NCBI GenBank assembly: GCA_036266715.1
Contig: DATAXS010000006.1
Coordinates: 11,568-75,567 of the forward strand
From: DATAXS01 sp036266715
GTDB taxonomy: Bacteria > Patescibacteriota > Minisyncoccia > UBA6257 > 2-01-FULL-56-20
Direction of reading: 5' to 3'
DNA length: 64,000 nucleotides
This document shows, in pieces, positions 52,655 to 61,138 of the stretch. Numbering within the stretch: position 1 is the first letter of the stretch; each line of letters opens with the position of its first letter. The notes beneath the pieces were generated by a model. The model had not been told where the DNA came from, made no database searches, and was given only the letters and a program-made list of their open reading frames with translations. The position numbers and the translations under genes are program-made.

Positions 52655-53668
52655 ATGGAAAAGCGCGAATACGAAATTTCCTGGGCGACCCTTTGGCGGA
52701 TACTCATCTTCGTCGTGCTTATTGCGGTCTTTTATGAAGGGCGGGAAATATTGCTGGGGCTTTTCCTCGCAATCGTGATCTCATCCGGCCTGGAGGGTCT
52801 TGTGAACCTGCTTGAACGTGCCGGGCTTCCGCGGAGTCTCAGCGTGATACTTATTTTTCTCATCATTCTCTTCGTCATTGTCTTCATTATCTATTCGCTG
52901 ACGCCGGTCGTCATCGTGGAATTGAACACAATATTCTCTGGCGCGGGGAAGGTGAGCGCCTCGGGAAGCTTAGCGGCCCTTTTGAGCTCCAAGGCGGCTG
53001 AGACCCTGAGCAACTTTGCGAGCCAGCTTTCGTCAAGCGTGCTTACGGGCAGCGCGTCGCCCCTTACCGCGTTCTCCAACGCGATCGGGAGCGTGGGTCT
53101 TGCGGTCGCGGTGATTCTCTGCTCGTTCTATCTCACGCTTACCAAAGACGGGGTGGAGCGTTTTATGAAAGTGGTGTTCCCGCCCTCATACGAGGAAACC
53201 GCGCTCCGCGTGTACGAACGTTCCAAAAAGCTCATCGGCACGTGGTTCAAGACGCAGATATTGATGAGTTTGATCATGGGCGTCACGGTGTGGATCGGCC
53301 TTGCCATACTCCACGTGCCATACGCGCTTTTGATCGCGTCGCTTGCGGCCATCTTTGAACTTGTCCCATTCGTGGGCCCGTTCCTTTCGGGCGCGCTTGC
53401 CGTCATTGCCGCACTTTCCGTGTCTTCCACGCTCGCCATCTACACATTGATATTCTTCATCATCGCCCAGCAGTTTGAGTCCAACGTGCTCGTGCCCATC
53501 CTTTCCCAGCAGCTCGTGGGACTGCATCCTGTGATCGTCATCGTCGCCCTGCTTATCGGCGCCGAGATCGGCGGATTTTTGGGCATCGTGATATCGGTGC
53601 CGGCAGCAGGCGTGTTTCAGGAGGTCATTCAAGAATGGTCGACCAAGCGGCGGCGGAGCGATTCGTGA
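52655..53668 (+). CDS. AI-2E family permease
   Basis: 337 residues, about seven to eight membrane segments with the AI-2E family pattern: an N-terminal pair, a periplasmic helical part, then WIGLAILHVPYALLIASLAAIFELVPFVGPFLSGALAVI and a final QFESNVLVPILSQQLVGLHPVIVIVALLIGAEIGGFLGIV. The family exports small molecules or ions (for example TqsA). The leader (52578-52654) is a diverged form of the 89-bp AT-rich repeat. Confidence 0.88.
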   Translation: MEKREYEISWATLWRILIFVVLIAVFYEGREILLGLFLAIVISSGLEGLVNLLERAGLPRSLSVILIFLIILFVIVFIIYSLTPVVIVELNTIFSGAGKVSASGSLAALLSSKAAETLSNFASQLSSSVLTGSASPLTAFSNAIGSVGLAVAVILCSFYLTLTKDGVERFMKVVFPPSYEETALRVYERSKKLIGTWFKTQILMSLIMGVTVWIGLAILHVPYALLIASLAAIFELVPFVGPFLSGALAVIAALSVSSTLAIYTLIFFIIAQQFESNVLVPILSQQLVGLHPVIVIVALLIGAEIGGFLGIVISVPAAGVFQEVIQEWSTKRRRSDS

Positions 53669-53681
53669 TATAGTTCGTGAC

Positions 53682-55130
53682 ATGGAAAGTTCCCGTGGGC
53701 GCTTCTATATCACGTCGCCCATCTACTACATCAACGACAAGCCGCACATCGGCCACGCGTACACGACGTTTGTGGCGGACACGCTTGCCCGCTGGCGCGC
53801 CGCCCGTGGCGAGGAGGTCCTTTTTTTGACGGGCACGGACGAAAATTCCCAGAAGACGGTGGATGCGGCAAAAAAGCGTGGTGAAGAGGTGCGCGAATAT
53901 ACCGACCGGATGGCGGAGGAATGGGCTCGCGTGTGGAGCAAGCTTGGCATTATGAACACCGATTTTATCCGCACGACGGAAGAACGGCATATTGAAGTGG
54001 TAAACGATTTTTGGGGACGGCTGGACGCCGCGGGCGACTTCTATAAAGACAGTTATGAGGGATTGTACTGCAAGGGGCACGAGGCGTTCTTGCGGGAAGA
54101 CGAGCTTGTGGACGGGCTTTGCCCGGAGCACAAGACAAAACCGGAACTCGTGTCCGAGGAAAATTATTTTTTCCGTCTTTCAAAATACCAAAAGCAGCTT
54201 TTGGAGCTCTACGACGCGCATGGCGACTTTGTGGCACCCGCGCACCGCTTCAACGAGGTCCGCAGTTTTGTGGAGCGGGGGTTGGAGGATGTGAGCTTTT
54301 CACGCGAGAAGCGCGAACGCGAATGGGGTATCCCCGTGCCGAACGATCCGCACCAGGTGATCTATGTGTGGGCGGATGCGCTCGTGAACTATATTTCTGC
54401 GGTGGGCATGGAGGGCTGGGACGAACACCCGGCAGATATCCACGCGGTGGGCAAAGACATCTTGCGTTTCCATGCAGTCATCTGGCCTGCAATGCTCATG
54501 TCTGCCGGGATGCCCCTGCCCGGACAGGTGATCGCGAACGGGTTCCTGACCGTTGGCGGCACGAAGATGGGGAAATCGCTCGGGAATGCAGTAGACCCCT
54601 TGGAGCTCGCCGAGCGGTATGGCGTGGACGGCCTGCGCTATTTCTTGCTGCGGGAGATTCCCTACGGCGAAGACGGCGATTTCTCCGAAGAAAAGATGCG
54701 CGAACGCTACAATGCCGACCTTGCGAACGGGCTCGGCAATTTTGCCGCGCGCGTGCTTACGCTCGCCGAGAAAGAATCGTTTGCGTGGAACATGAAGCTT
54801 GATACGGATTTTGAAAAACATATTTCTGTCATGAACAAAGAGATCCACGGCCACATACAGGAATTTAAATTTCCCGCCGCGCTCGCGGCGATATGGTTCG
54901 CTATTTCTTTTGGCGACCGTTACGTGAACGAAAAGAAGGTGTGGGAAATAAAGGATGCGGCACCTCGCGCGCAGGCGCTCTTTAATCTCGCATCCCTGCT
55001 TGAGGCCATTGCCGCGTCCCTCACGCCGTTCCTGCCATCCACCGCGGCAAAAATATCCGCCGCCTTCACGCACGAGGGAAATGCCTTGCGCGCAAAGAAA
55101 ATAGACGCGCTTTTCCCGCGCATTAAATAG
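53682..55130 (+). CDS. metG: methionyl-tRNA synthetase
   Basis: 482 residues, short form without a C-terminal tRNA-binding domain. HIGH-like HIGHAYTT, class I core FLTGTDENSQKT, connective-peptide cysteines C/H in YCKGHEAF and LCPEHKT, WADALVNYIS, and KMSKS variant KMGKS. TATAGT (53669-53674) lies 7 nt before the ATG although the previous stop is only 14 nt away, so the promoter overlaps the end of the permease gene. Converges with the kinase gene, 7 nt between stops. Confidence 0.95.
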   Translation: MESSRGRFYITSPIYYINDKPHIGHAYTTFVADTLARWRAARGEEVLFLTGTDENSQKTVDAAKKRGEEVREYTDRMAEEWARVWSKLGIMNTDFIRTTEERHIEVVNDFWGRLDAAGDFYKDSYEGLYCKGHEAFLREDELVDGLCPEHKTKPELVSEENYFFRLSKYQKQLLELYDAHGDFVAPAHRFNEVRSFVERGLEDVSFSREKREREWGIPVPNDPHQVIYVWADALVNYISAVGMEGWDEHPADIHAVGKDILRFHAVIWPAMLMSAGMPLPGQVIANGFLTVGGTKMGKSLGNAVDPLELAERYGVDGLRYFLLREIPYGEDGDFSEEKMRERYNADLANGLGNFAARVLTLAEKESFAWNMKLDTDFEKHISVMNKEIHGHIQEFKFPAALAAIWFAISFGDRYVNEKKVWEIKDAAPRAQALFNLASLLEAIAASLTPFLPSTAAKISAAFTHEGNALRAKKIDALFPRIK

Positions 55131-55137
55131 CGGGTTG

Positions 55138-55734
55138 TTACGAAAGCATTGGTTTCAACCGAGTTCGGTGTGCATGCTCGATCTCCTTATGGAGATTTTT
55201 TATATCTTCGTGTTCGTTTATAACGGTGATGTCCGCCCGGCTGCCGATCGCGGGAATCTCCACTTCGGTCTTTGCCTTCTCGTGCCGTTCAAAATCTTCC
55301 CGCGTCTGCGCGCTTTCGCCGTGCCGATCCCGCGCCTTGAGCCGTGCATAGCGGCGGTCGGGAGACGCGGTCACGTGGATTATCACACTTCGGATGCCTT
55401 CCGCAGGGAATTCCCGCAGCATCTTTTCGTCCTCCAGCCACCGCACGCCGTCCAGAATGCCTACGTCCGCAGTGTCCTTCATGAGTCGGTTTTTGACCGC
55501 GCGGGAAAGTGCACCCTCGCCGAAGGCGTCCGGTGCATACATCACTTGGGGCAAAAGCTGCTCGTTTGTGCGCCCATGCGGGATGCCCCAGAGCGTGAGC
55601 GTTTCCCGAAGGATGTCCGAAAACCGGTGGCGGCTCACCGTGTAGCCGTCCCGGCGCAAAAGTTCCTCAAGTTTGTCCGCCACGGTTTCTTTTCCCGCCA
55701 AAGGCGGTCCCACAATGCCGATCACGAGCTTCAT
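55138..55734 (-). CDS. P-loop nucleotide/coenzyme kinase-like protein
   Basis: 198 residues. Walker A GPPLAGKET near the N terminus, a DGVRWLEDEKML segment as a Walker-B-like Asp, and a lid-like region RRYARLKARDRHGES. The layout resembles dephospho-CoA kinase and AAA_18 adenylate-kinase-like proteins; the exact substrate is open. TATCAT (55741-55746) is 6 nt before the ATG and overlaps the -10 box of the divergent tatD. Confidence 0.72.
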   Translation of the reverse strand: MKLVIGIVGPPLAGKETVADKLEELLRRDGYTVSRHRFSDILRETLTLWGIPHGRTNEQLLPQVMYAPDAFGEGALSRAVKNRLMKDTADVGILDGVRWLEDEKMLREFPAEGIRSVIIHVTASPDRRYARLKARDRHGESAQTREDFERHEKAKTEVEIPAIGSRADITVINEHEDIKNLHKEIEHAHRTRLKPMLS

Positions 55735-55757
55735 GACTCCATGATAGAATAGTTTTT

Positions 55758-56624
55758 ATGGAAGAGAAAGTTATGGGAGAGCGGCCTGGGTTTTTTGACG
55801 CGCACACGCACGTGCAGTTCGGCGCGTTTGACGTGGACCGGGATGAAGTGATGCGCCTTGCGCGAGAGGCGGGTGTGCGGATGATAAACGTGGGCACCCA
55901 GCGCGATACGTCGGCCGCGGCCATCGCGCTTGCGGAAAAATATGACGGCGTGTACGCGGCAGTGGGGCTCCACCCGGTGCACACCACAAAATCGTTCCAC
56001 GATGCGCAGGAGCTCGGCGGCGGAGAAGCGGCGAAGGCGTTCACTTCGCGCGGAGAAGCGTTCGATGCGGCAGCGTACCGCGCGCTCGCGCGCCATCCGC
56101 GGGTAGTCGCGATAGGCGAGTGCGGCCTGGATTATTTCCGTTTCAGCGACGTGGAGTCGCGCGAAGAGCAGGTTAAAAAACAGAAGGCGGCGTTCACGGC
56201 ACAAATCGCGCTCGCGCGCGAGGTGGGAAAACCGCTCATGATCCACTGCCGGAACGCATTTGCAGACCTCATCGAGCTTTTGCGCCGCGAGGCGGATGGC
56301 CTCAAGCCCGGTGTCATCCATTTTTTTACCGGCACGCCGGATGATGCCCGTGCGCTTTTCACGCTCGGTTTTTCTTTCACGTTCGGCGGCGTCGTCACCT
56401 TTGCGCGGAATTACGACGAGGCGATAAAAATGATCCCGCTTGGCCACATCCTTTCCGAGACCGATGCGCCGTACGTGGCGCCCGTGCCGTACCGCGGCAA
56501 GCGCAACGAGCCAGCGTATGTGGCGGAGACGGTCAAAAAACTTGCCGAACTGAAAAATATTTCACTCGTGGAAATGGCGACGCAGATCAACGAAAATGCA
56601 AAGAGAATATTTTCCATAGATTGA
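55758..56624 (+). CDS. tatD: TatD-family metal-dependent deoxyribonuclease
   Basis: 288 residues. FFDAHTHVQF (metal HxH), VAAVGLHPVH, IGECGLDYFRF (Glu ligand), IHCRNAF, IHFFTG and LSETDAPYVAPVPYRGKRNEPAYV (final Asp) are complete. TatD enzymes cleave DNA ends or act in RNA/DNA repair. TAGAAT (55745-55750) lies 7 nt before the ATG; only 23 bp separate this start from the divergent kinase start. Confidence 0.95.
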   Translation: MEEKVMGERPGFFDAHTHVQFGAFDVDRDEVMRLAREAGVRMINVGTQRDTSAAAIALAEKYDGVYAAVGLHPVHTTKSFHDAQELGGGEAAKAFTSRGEAFDAAAYRALARHPRVVAIGECGLDYFRFSDVESREEQVKKQKAAFTAQIALAREVGKPLMIHCRNAFADLIELLRREADGLKPGVIHFFTGTPDDARALFTLGFSFTFGGVVTFARNYDEAIKMIPLGHILSETDAPYVAPVPYRGKRNEPAYVAETVKKLAELKNISLVEMATQINENAKRIFSID

Positions 56625-56655
56625 CCGTTTTTTGTGAGCACGGCCGTGCCCGCAG

Positions 56656-56727
56656 TGGACCCGGCGGGATTTGAACCCGCATCTCCGAACTGACAAGAGC
56701 GGTATCCTACCGTTGAACGACGGGCCC
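56656..56727 (-). tRNA. tRNA-like gene with unpaired anticodon arm, Thr(TGT)/Asp(GTC)-like (locus B)
   Basis: Minus strand: acceptor GGGCCCG/CGGGTCC with A73, D arm GTTC/GGAT, T arm GCGGG-TTCAAAT-CCCGC. By length the loop is CTTGTCA (anticodon TGT, C at 37), but the flanks CCGCT and GTTCG hardly pair; reading GTC instead gives no better stem. A search tool may call Asp or Thr or a pseudogene. Acceptor and T arm are almost the same as in the gene at 61139. Its 5' and 3' anticodon-arm halves are each complementary to parts of the small RNA at 56779-56860. Confidence 0.6.
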
Positions 56728-56750
56728 ACGATCCGACTGCGGGCAGCATC

Positions 56751-56777
56751 ATCCTAGCGAAACGGCTATTAAAACTA
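56751..56777 (-). promoter_or_regulatory. tRNA-like gene promoter (locus B)
   Basis: Minus strand TAGTTTTAAT (56768-56777), 11 bp, TAGGAT (56751-56756), about 23 nt before the tRNA-like gene. Same motif and spacing as at 38012 and 61233. Confidence 0.6.
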
Positions 56778-56778
56778 T

Positions 56779-56860
56779 CTAAAACAAAAACAACCCTTTT
56801 GGGGTTGCGTTTGCGTCAGTTCGGATCATTACCCGCCACGGGAAGGCGGATGCCGCTCTT
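56779..56860 (-). ncRNA. small RNA with two segments complementary to the adjacent tRNA-like anticodon arm (locus B)
   Basis: Predicted start about 56860. Segment A at the 5' end, AAGAGCGGCATCC (56848-56860), is complementary to tRNA-like 56695-56707 at 12 of 13 positions. Segment B, TCCGAACTGAC (56815-56825), is perfectly complementary to 56684-56694. TGAT overlaps the start of B. The terminator CAACCC-CAAAA-GGGTTG plus TTTTTGTTTT (about 56781-56807) ends it and touches the promoter of the tRNA-like gene. The order A then B is the reverse of a simple continuous antisense copy. Confidence 0.6.
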
Positions 56861-56866
56861 AATGGG

Positions 56867-56894
56867 ATTATAAATTGTTTCAAGGCCGCGTCAA
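56867..56894 (-). promoter_or_regulatory. promoter of the small RNA (locus B)
   Basis: Minus strand TTGACG (56889-56894), 16 bp, TATAAT (56867-56872). Confidence 0.75.
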
Positions 56895-56969
56895 GTTTCT
56901 TTTAATGATCTTTTAATGTCAGTTTAAATAAGTTGAGAAATCGCCGAAATCGGCATAAAATGGTCTAGT

Positions 56970-59900
56970 ATGGCCACGGAAGAAACCCAAGGAAAACCGG
57001 AGGAACGGGGGCAAATCGTCCCCGACCACCGGTACGACCCGAAGCCCATTGAGGCCAAGTGGCAAAAAAAGTGGCGCGAAGACAAGGTCTTTGCCGCACA
57101 CGACGATTCGCCAAAACCAAAATATTACCAATTGGAAACATTCCCGTATCCTTCTGCGGCCGGGCTCCACATGGGCCACCCCAAGGGCTTTACTGCGGAG
57201 GACATCCACGCGCGCTACATGCGCATGAAGGGAAGCGAAGTGCTCTACACGATCGGGTGGGATGCGTTCGGCCTGCCCACGGAAAATTATGCGATAAAAG
57301 TAGGCAAGAGTCCGAAAGAAGTTGCAAAAGAAAATATAGAAAATTTTAGAAGGCAGGTGCAATTCTTCGGTTTTTCGTACGACTGGGACCGCGAGATAAA
57401 TACTTCCTCGCCGGAATATTACAAGTGGACGCAGTGGCTTTTTATTCAGCTTTTCAAAAAGAACCTTGCGTACCAGCGCGAGGCAAAGGTGAACTGGTGC
57501 CCGAACGACCAGACCGTACTTGCGAACGAGCAGGTGGTAGACGGTAAATGCGAGCGGTGCGGCGCCGAAGTGGAAGAACGCGACATGGTGCAGTGGTTTT
57601 TGCGCATCACGGATTATGCCGACCGCCTGCTCGCAGACCTGAAAGGCCTTGATTGGCCGGCGGCCACCGTGAAGCGACAGGAGGATTGGATAGGCCGCTC
57701 GCTCGGCACGGAAATAGATTTCCCGTTGGACCTCAACTACCGCTATGTCCTGCTCCACGGGTATCTGGGTTCGCGGGAAAAGCATTTCTTCCCGTGGCTG
57801 CGCAACGAGCTCACGCGCCGTGGTATTTCTTTTATTTGCCCCGAACTGCCGGGCCCCGACGACCCGAAGGAATCGGAACAAGTGCAGTTCGTGCTCCAAA
57901 ATATCCAGTTCAACGAGAACACCGTGCTCTATGGCCACAGTCTCGGCGCGGTCGTGGCACTCAAAGTGCTTGAAAAGTTGGACCATCCGATCGCGGGCCT
58001 TGTGCTCTCGGGCGGATTTCTGGAGCCAAAGTTCAAAGATCATCCGCGGCCCTTTGAAAATAATTTCAATTGGAACTTTAATTTTGAAAAGATAAAGAGC
58101 AATGTGGGATTTATCCGCACGCTGTCTGACCTCAACGACACCTCCATCCCCGTGGAGCAGGGGAGGTTGATCCATGAAAAGTTGGATGGTCGTTTGTACG
58201 AAACGGTGGCGCAGGTGCCGCACTTCCACGGACAGGAGGAGCCGGCCGTGCTTGAAACCCTGCTCCCTATGATCACGGTTTTTACCACTCGTCCCGACAC
58301 GATTTTCGGTGCCACGTATCTCGTACTCGCGCCGGAACACAACGCCATAAAGGCCATGTGGCCGCGCATCACGAACCAGATGGAGGTTCAGCATTACATT
58401 GATACGGCGCTCAAAAAAACCGAACGCATGCGGCAGGAGGAGGCAAGGGAAAAAACGGGTGTGGAAATAAAAGGAGTGATGGCGATCAATCCCACAAACC
58501 AGGAAGCGATTCCTCTTTGGATCGCCGATTATGTGCTCATCGGTTACGGCACCGGCGCCATCATGGCCGTGCCCGCGCATGACGGACGCGACCTTGATTT
58601 TGCAAGAAAGTTCCATTTGCCGGTAAGGCCGGTGGTTTCGCCTAAAAAAGATATGCCGGTGTATGAGGTGAAAGATGCATATACCGGAAAGGGATATCTT
58701 ATTAATTCGCCGAAGTTCAACGGCATGGATTCGGACGCCGCAAAGTGGGAGATAGAAAAACTTGTAGGTGGACGCGGGCGAGAGCATTTCAAACTGCGCG
58801 ACTGGTCCGTGTCCCGCCAGCGCTATTGGGGTGCGCCGATTCCCATGATCCACTGTGAAAAGTGCGGTCTCGTGCCGGTTCCCGACGACCAACTGCCCGT
58901 GCTGCTCCCCGACGATGTGGACTACCGGCCAAAAGGCAAGCCGCCGCTTGCGAGTTCGCCTTCTTTCATGAACGTCAAATGTCCGAACTGCGACGGTCCC
59001 GCGACCCGGGACGCCGAAACGCTCGACACGTTCGTTGACTCATCGTGGTACTACCTGCGCTACGCGGATCCCCAAAACCCGAACGCAATTTTTGACAAAG
59101 AAAAGGCACGGCATTGGCTGCCTGTAGACCTCTATGTGATCGGCGCGGAACACACCGTGCTCCACTTGTTGTACGCGCGTTTTATCACTAAGTTTTTACA
59201 CGACGAGGGCTATCTGGCATTCACTGAACCGTTTTTGAAGCTGCGCCACCAGGGGCTTTTGATGGGCACGGACGGCCAAAAAATGTCCAAGAGCAAGGGC
59301 AACGTGGTGAATCCCGACGAGGTGGTGGGGAAATTCGGCGCGGATGTGGTGCGGCTTGACCTCATGTTTATGGGGCCGTTTGAGGACGCGCACCCGTGGG
59401 ACGAAAAAGGTATTGCGGGGGTGGAACGATTTGTGGCGCGCGTTGCGCGGTATGGTGATCGGGTGTTGGGCGTCCCGACCGGCACGACCGACGCGGCTAT
59501 TGCCACCCGCGCCGCGGGAGTGCCGCATCCTCCCGCGGGATACGCGGCAGACGGACGCGGCCTGCTCCATAAAACAATAAAAAAAGTTGGCGAAGACATT
59601 GATGGGTTCAAGTTCAATACGGCCATTTCTTCGCTCATGATCCTTATGAATGATCTTGAGAGCGGCCCGCCGCTCCCGCGCAGCGAGTTCGCGATGTTCG
59701 TCAAAATTATCCATCCTTTCACGCCGCACCTCGCGCAGGAACTCTGGGCGCGCCTCGGCAATGCGAGCTATCTTGATTTTGAACCGTGGCCCCAGTACGA
59801 CGAGTCGCTCATTACGGAGCGCACGATCACGCTCGTGCTCCAGGTGAACGGCAAAGTGCGGGATGCGGTCACAGCGGATGCCACGCTCACCGAGGACGCG

Positions 59901-60008
59901 GCAAAGGCGCTCGCGCTCGCGAACGAAAAGGTGAAGGCGTCGCTCGCAGGCAAAACGCCGCAAAAGGTCATTTACGTGGACAAGAAATTGGTGAATATTG
60001 TTGCATAA
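56970..60008 (+). CDS. leuS: leucyl-tRNA synthetase with a serine-hydrolase domain inserted at the CP1 editing domain
   Basis: 1012 residues, about 180 more than usual. Class I motifs HMGH (H67) and KMSKS (about 771), zinc-like CPNDQ/CERCG, editing-site TTRPDT (439-444) and VPAHDGRD are intact, as is the C-terminal domain (LQVNGKVRDAV). Between GRSLGTEIDFPL and ITVFTTRPDT residues about 254-433 form an RBBP9/YdeN-like alpha/beta hydrolase: YVLLHGYLGSREKHFFPWL, nucleophile S324 in YGHSLGAVVA, D390 in LNDTSIPVEQ, H418 in VPHFHG. The frame is unbroken. Promoter TTGAGA-N17-TAAAAT, 8 nt before the ATG. The insert may add esterase-type editing; that is inference. Confidence 0.95.
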   Translation: MATEETQGKPEERGQIVPDHRYDPKPIEAKWQKKWREDKVFAAHDDSPKPKYYQLETFPYPSAAGLHMGHPKGFTAEDIHARYMRMKGSEVLYTIGWDAFGLPTENYAIKVGKSPKEVAKENIENFRRQVQFFGFSYDWDREINTSSPEYYKWTQWLFIQLFKKNLAYQREAKVNWCPNDQTVLANEQVVDGKCERCGAEVEERDMVQWFLRITDYADRLLADLKGLDWPAATVKRQEDWIGRSLGTEIDFPLDLNYRYVLLHGYLGSREKHFFPWLRNELTRRGISFICPELPGPDDPKESEQVQFVLQNIQFNENTVLYGHSLGAVVALKVLEKLDHPIAGLVLSGGFLEPKFKDHPRPFENNFNWNFNFEKIKSNVGFIRTLSDLNDTSIPVEQGRLIHEKLDGRLYETVAQVPHFHGQEEPAVLETLLPMITVFTTRPDTIFGATYLVLAPEHNAIKAMWPRITNQMEVQHYIDTALKKTERMRQEEAREKTGVEIKGVMAINPTNQEAIPLWIADYVLIGYGTGAIMAVPAHDGRDLDFARKFHLPVRPVVSPKKDMPVYEVKDAYTGKGYLINSPKFNGMDSDAAKWEIEKLVGGRGREHFKLRDWSVSRQRYWGAPIPMIHCEKCGLVPVPDDQLPVLLPDDVDYRPKGKPPLASSPSFMNVKCPNCDGPATRDAETLDTFVDSSWYYLRYADPQNPNAIFDKEKARHWLPVDLYVIGAEHTVLHLLYARFITKFLHDEGYLAFTEPFLKLRHQGLLMGTDGQKMSKSKGNVVNPDEVVGKFGADVVRLDLMFMGPFEDAHPWDEKGIAGVERFVARVARYGDRVLGVPTGTTDAAIATRAAGVPHPPAGYAADGRGLLHKTIKKVGEDIDGFKFNTAISSLMILMNDLESGPPLPRSEFAMFVKIIHPFTPHLAQELWARLGNASYLDFEPWPQYDESLITERTITLVLQVNGKVRDAVTADATLTEDAAKALALANEKVKASLAGKTPQKVIYVDKKLVNIVA

Positions 60009-60010
60009 GC

Positions 60011-60943
60011 ATGACCGGGAAAATTGTAGGATTCTTCATCATCGTCATCGTGGTCATTGGCATTTTTGTGGCGATCTATAATTCCGGTATCCTCGGGCGC
60101 GCGGGTGAACTGTTGAATTCTATTGGCACTTCCAGCTCCACCCCCGGGTCCGTGTATACCCCGTTGCCTTACGTGCCTCCGTCGCAACCGGGCACGGGTG
60201 GCACGGCTGGTTCGCCGGGAGGCACGACCATCGGGCCGCCCGCCACGCCGACGCCGATCCCATCCTACGAGATCCCGCCGGGCATGACCGCGGCACAACT
60301 CTCTCCCTACTTTCACGAGGTTCGTTTTGGCGGCCTTTCAGCCGGGAGCGCATATTCCTACGGGCAGATAACGTTGTATGCATATCCAAACAATGCTTCC
60401 TCGAGCATTGATGTCACTGGATGGCAGATAAAGGCCAATCATGGCGGCGAATACATCCCGCAAGCAGTGAGTCTTTATGACCCGTCCGGCCTCACGCCGG
60501 AAAGTGATATTTTCTTGAAGAACGGCGATGTGCTGTACCTCTACTCCAGTTCTGCGCCGGTCAATCTGCGGCTTAACGAGTGTATCGGCTACCTCCCGAA
60601 CAAAACGCAATTTACGCCACAACTGCCGCAGAGCTGCCCGCCCCTCGACCTTTCGGCAATATCATCTTTTAGCGGCGCGTGCCAGAACTATATTGAAACG
60701 CTCGGGAGCTGCACGGAGCCGAATCTTTCCAGCCCGTATGTTCCTCAGAATGATTATGCATGTGTGAGCTATCTGGAAAATAATTTCAATTACAGTTCGT
60801 GTTACGACAATCACGTGGCCGATTCCAATTTTCTTTCCAACCAAATATGGGCCTTCATGGGGTCAAGTCCGATCGACCAGTTCCACGACCAGGTAGAGTT
60901 ACTTGACCGGAACGGGCTCGTGGTGGACACCTATTCATATTGA
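60011..60943 (+). CDS. membrane-anchored lamin-tail-like extracellular protein
   Basis: 310 residues from the ATG at 60011; a longer frame from 59786 overlaps leuS and is rejected. One helix (about 5-24), a Pro/Gly/Thr stalk (about 45-95), then a lamin-tail-like domain (FHEVRFGGLSAG, DVTGWQIKANHGGEYIPQAVSLY, FLKNGDVLYLYSSSAPVNLRLNECIG) with several cysteines (ACQNY, GSCTE, YACVSYL, SSCYD), and VELLDRNGLVVDTYSY at the end. It begins 2 nt after leuS and is probably co-transcribed. Confidence 0.72.
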   Translation: MTGKIVGFFIIVIVVIGIFVAIYNSGILGRAGELLNSIGTSSSTPGSVYTPLPYVPPSQPGTGGTAGSPGGTTIGPPATPTPIPSYEIPPGMTAAQLSPYFHEVRFGGLSAGSAYSYGQITLYAYPNNASSSIDVTGWQIKANHGGEYIPQAVSLYDPSGLTPESDIFLKNGDVLYLYSSSAPVNLRLNECIGYLPNKTQFTPQLPQSCPPLDLSAISSFSGACQNYIETLGSCTEPNLSSPYVPQNDYACVSYLENNFNYSSCYDNHVADSNFLSNQIWAFMGSSPIDQFHDQVELLDRNGLVVDTYSY

Positions 60944-60953
60944 TCCACCAGAT

Positions 60954-61095
60954 CGCATGCACGGCAGCTATGGTGGGCCCGCTTCGCGCGCTCCTGCGGC
61001 GCGCTCGCTTTGTCCTCGGCCGTTCGCGGCCGTTTAAAAAAACGGCCAACCAAGCCGAACGGCCTGCGGGGCCCACCATAGCTGCCGTGCATGCG
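60954..61095. repeat. 142-bp nested palindrome downstream of the tRNA-like gene
   Basis: Outer arms 60954-60980 and 61069-61095 are 27-bp perfect inverted repeats. Inside, GGCCGTTT/AAACGGCC (about 61027-61046) and CCGTTCG/CGAACGG form further stems. There is no ORF or transposase. It may end transcription of the surface protein gene (+) and the tRNA-like gene (-), or be a small mobile palindromic element. Confidence 0.8.
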
Positions 61096-61138
61096 CTCTG
61101 CTTACTTCAAATATGAATTATTGCGGCGGCCGCGCCCG

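Noticed and set aside
56919..58892. 657-codon minus-strand ORF across leuS and its upstream region
   Set aside because: Shadow of leuS; runs through the promoter region and has no recognisable domain.
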